IMG/VR virus record: IMGVR_UViG_3300007539_000285
Coordinates: 1 to 20,909 of that record
Length of the DNA: 20,909 nucleotides
Strand: one strand, 5' to 3'
Source of the DNA: a virus
Of the stretch, positions 19,821 to 20,909 are shown in pieces. Below the pieces are notes generated by a model. That model saw only the letters and a list, made by a program, of their open reading frames with translations, was not told the DNA's origin and did no database searches. Numbering within the stretch: position 1 is the first letter of the stretch; every line of letters begins with the position of its first letter. A program made the translations under genes and the position numbers.

Positions 19821-20474
19821 ATGTCTGCGAAGACCACCTACACCCCCACACACTGCCCCGAGACAGGGCGCAAGTTGACCCGTGCCGAACGCCGTGAGGC
19901 GAACAAGGCCAAGTTCGCACAGGAGCAAGCGGCCAAGCGCAAGAGCGCGAAGCCGAAGGCGACCAAGCGCAAGGCCACGCCCAAAGCCAAAGCCACGACT
20001 GCGAAGCAGTCCCGTGCGAGCGTGCTGTGCAAGGAGTACGGGCTGACGATGGAGCAGATGTTCGACATCATGGATGCCTGTCAGACGGCCAACACGTACA
20101 CACCCGTGGACGTGCAGGAGGACGACACTCCTCCCGCACCCAAGCGCACGAAGGCCAAGCGCAAGACCAAGAACGACAAGTTGGAGGCACAGGCACAACG
20201 CCTGAGCAACCGAGCGAGCGCGAAGCGCAACGTGCGAAAGACCGAGGTTGTGTGCGACAACAAGCCCACGAAGGCATCGCCATTCGGCACACGCACGGAG
20301 GTTGACGCACCTGCGCCCAAGCCCAAAGCGCAACGTCCTGCGAACTACACGCCACCAACCCCATTCGAGGTCATGAAGGCCAATGGGTACACGGACATCA
20401 TGGATATGTTGCGAGCAGACGCGATGAACCGCGACCTGGGCGAGGACGGCATCACTGCTGACGACATCTTGTGA
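19821..20474 (+). CDS. Lys/Ala-rich basic protein (217 aa), histone-H1-like composition
   Basis: The N-terminal 75 residues are a basic, disordered-looking tract (LTRAERREANKAKFAQEQAA, then repeated KPKAT / KRKAT units), similar in composition to histone H1-like tails. A short helical unit follows (CKEYGLTMEQMFDIMDAC), then a second basic tract (APKRTKAKRKTKNDKL), and a C-terminal helical unit (FEVMKANGYTDIMDMLRADA) ending in an acidic GEDGITADDIL. The two helical units share G-[LY]-T-x-x-[QI]-M-x-[DI]-[IM], possibly an internal repeat. DNA or RNA binding is likely. The base composition (38 of 60 G or C at 19861-19920) is far above that of the rest. CAAACTTCAAA precedes the start by 10 bases. 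Confidence 0.7.
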   Translation: MSAKTTYTPTHCPETGRKLTRAERREANKAKFAQEQAAKRKSAKPKATKRKATPKAKATTAKQSRASVLCKEYGLTMEQMFDIMDACQTANTYTPVDVQEDDTPPAPKRTKAKRKTKNDKLEAQAQRLSNRASAKRNVRKTEVVCDNKPTKASPFGTRTEVDAPAPKPKAQRPANYTPPTPFEVMKANGYTDIMDMLRADAMNRDLGEDGITADDIL

Positions 20475-20514
20475 GCCGACACAATAAACGGAAAACTGGA
20501 ACGTTAATCAATCA

Positions 20515-20536
20515 GGGGAGGCAACTCCGTCTCCCC
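20515..20536 (+). other. Hairpin in the leader of the 56-residue gene
   Basis: GGGGAG (20515-20520) can pair with CTCCCC (20531-20536) around a ten-base loop, 17 bases before the ATG at 20554. There is no T run, so it is not a standard terminator; it may shape the mRNA between the two genes. Confidence 0.45.
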
Positions 20537-20553
20537 ACAAACTTCATACACCC

Positions 20554-20724
20554 ATGCCCAACAAAGCATCAACCCCCAACGAGGCGCGTCAAGAGCGCGT
20601 GAAGGCCTTGACTCAACTCCTCGACTTCGGCTTCCCTGTCGAGTACACGCTCACGCAGGTAGCCAATCACTTCGGAGACGAGGAACTGACTCTCGCTGAC
20701 CTGATTGGAACGAAGAGCGCATGA
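20554..20724 (+). CDS. Small protein (56 aa), unknown function
   Basis: The ATG at 20554 opens a 56-residue frame: MPNKASTPNEARQERVKALT, then QLLDFGFPVEYTLTQVANHF and GDEELTLADLIGTKSA. It is helical with a small hydrophobic core and no cysteines. It shares the GC-rich codon choice of the 217-residue gene upstream and is in the same orientation, 79 bases further on. CAAACTTCATA lies five bases before the start, close to the leader motif of the preceding gene. The TERM-like end with DLIGTKSA is followed 15 bases later by the hammerhead ribozyme. No family recognised. Confidence 0.65.
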   Translation: MPNKASTPNEARQERVKALTQLLDFGFPVEYTLTQVANHFGDEELTLADLIGTKSA

Positions 20725-20738
20725 GCAAGTGACGAACA

Positions 20739-20788
20739 GGCACACTGACGAGTCCTGATTGGACGAAACCCCTTCGGGGGTCTGTGTC
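20739..20788 (+). ncRNA. Type I hammerhead self-cleaving ribozyme
   Basis: All core positions of the hammerhead are present. Stem I is GGCACA (20739-20744) with TGTGTC (20783-20788), six pairs including one G-U. Then CTGACGA (20745-20751; C3 U4 G5 A6 N7 G8 A9). Stem II is GTCC/GGAC (20752-20755, 20761-20764) with loop TGATT. Then GAA (20765-20767; G12 A13 A14). Stem III is ACCCC/GGGGT (20768-20772, 20777-20781) closed by a C(TTCG)G tetraloop, giving A15.1-U16.1. H17 is C20782, so the cleavage triplet is GTC and cleavage falls between 20782 and 20783. With stem I open it is type I. It lies between a 56-residue gene and a tRNA-like element, so it should cut their joint transcript. Confidence 0.92.
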
Positions 20789-20819
20789 AAAGCGAACGTG
20801 GCTTTGAGGGGCATAGCCC
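20788..20819 (+). other. Two hairpins between ribozyme and tRNA-like element
   Basis: CAAAGC/GCTTTG (20788-20793, 20801-20806) with a seven-base loop, and GGGC/GCCC (20809-20812, 20816-20819) with loop ATA, lie directly downstream of the cleavage site. They would form the 5' leader of the tRNA-like element after self-cleavage. Confidence 0.55.
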
Positions 20820-20822
20820 GCA

Positions 20823-20890
20823 AGGTGTAATGGTGTAACAGGATAGCACGCCACTATGTGGAGGTGCGGGTTCGAATCCCGCTACATCTC
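20823..20890 (+). ncRNA. tRNA-like element with collapsed anticodon arm
   Basis: Acceptor AGGTGTA (20823-20829) pairs with TACATCT (20883-20889), with one G-U; the discriminator is C. The D arm is good: GTGT/GCAC around a loop with GG and flanking A14/A21-like bases. The T arm is perfect: GCGGG/CCCGC with loop TTCGAAT. The anticodon region is only CCAC-TAT-GTGG (20851-20861), a four-pair stem with a three-base loop, so no normal seven-base anticodon loop exists. There is one extra A after the acceptor. At 68 bases it is five to six short of a standard tRNA. It could be a deleted tRNA gene, a non-decoding tRNA mimic for RNA processing, or an assembly deletion. Confidence 0.65.
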
Positions 20891-20898
20891 AAATTTGT

Positions 20899-20909
20899 CA
20901 AACTTCAAA
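20899..20909 (+). repeat. Third copy of the CAAACTTCAAA leader motif, at the window edge
   Basis: CAAACTTCAAA here is identical to 19800-19810 and differs by one base from 20538-20548 (CAAACTTCATA). The other two copies lie 10 and 5 bases before start codons, so a start codon is expected within about 5-15 bases beyond the window end. Confidence 0.5.

Noticed and set aside
19815-20333. 172-residue minus-strand frame, Leu/Arg/Gly-rich
   Set aside because: It is the shadow of the GC-rich Lys/Ala-rich plus-strand gene, and the plus strand has the promoter and leader motif.
20515-20536. Terminator between the two GC-rich genes
   Set aside because: The hairpin lacks a T tract and is immediately before a start codon; kept only as an RNA structure.
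1-20909. CRISPR array, insertion sequence, integrase or attachment site
   Set aside because: No spaced direct repeats, transposase or recombinase motifs, or duplicated tRNA end was seen on either strand.

Overview
This window looks like part of the genome of a tailed phage (or prophage) of a Bacteroidota host, probably a marine flavobacterium-like bacterium. Phage evidence: a large terminase subunit, a portal protein, an M15 endolysin, a LamG-type tail or fibre protein, a GroES-like co-chaperonin and many tiny overlapping genes. Host evidence: promoter boxes of the Bacteroidota form TAnnTTTG recur in front of genes, no strong Shine-Dalgarno sites are evident, and two secreted proteins end in type IX secretion (T9SS) sorting domains, a system confined to Bacteroidota. 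No integrase, transposase, insertion sequence or CRISPR array was seen.

Layout. Positions 1-7840 (minus strand) hold the packaging and head module, read right to left: an HNH-like small protein, tRNA-Arg, a 43-residue basic peptide, terminase, portal, an Ig-like/BppU-like protein, five tiny proteins whose frames overlap end to end, three small virion-type proteins and the start of a further gene. Positions 7857-10918 hold a two-gene secreted cargo operon: an M43 metalloprotease with dockerin-like repeats and a type A sorting tail, and a repeat protein with a type B sorting domain. Positions 10987-12709 hold a tRNA-like element and a group of small genes including a tandem GroES-like protein. 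Position 12735 starts a lone plus-strand winged-helix-like gene. Positions 13147-14851 hold the lysis and fibre operon. Positions 14957-15838 hold two plus-strand secreted proteins ending at a strong bidirectional terminator. Positions 15887-19129 hold a second minus-strand block of virion-like genes.

A long gene-poor region (19130-19820) separates these minus-strand genes from a rightward arm. That arm has clearly more GC-rich genes: a lysine/alanine-rich basic protein and a 56-residue protein. Directly after them lies a complete type I hammerhead ribozyme (20739-20788), then a tRNA-like element whose anticodon arm is collapsed (20823-20890).

The most interesting features are the hammerhead ribozyme beside an aberrant tRNA, a second aberrant tRNA abutting the stop codon of an operon, and the phage-borne T9SS cargo pair. 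Together the two RNA elements suggest, as inference, that this phage uses RNA processing at tRNA-like structures and a ribozyme to punctuate its transcripts.
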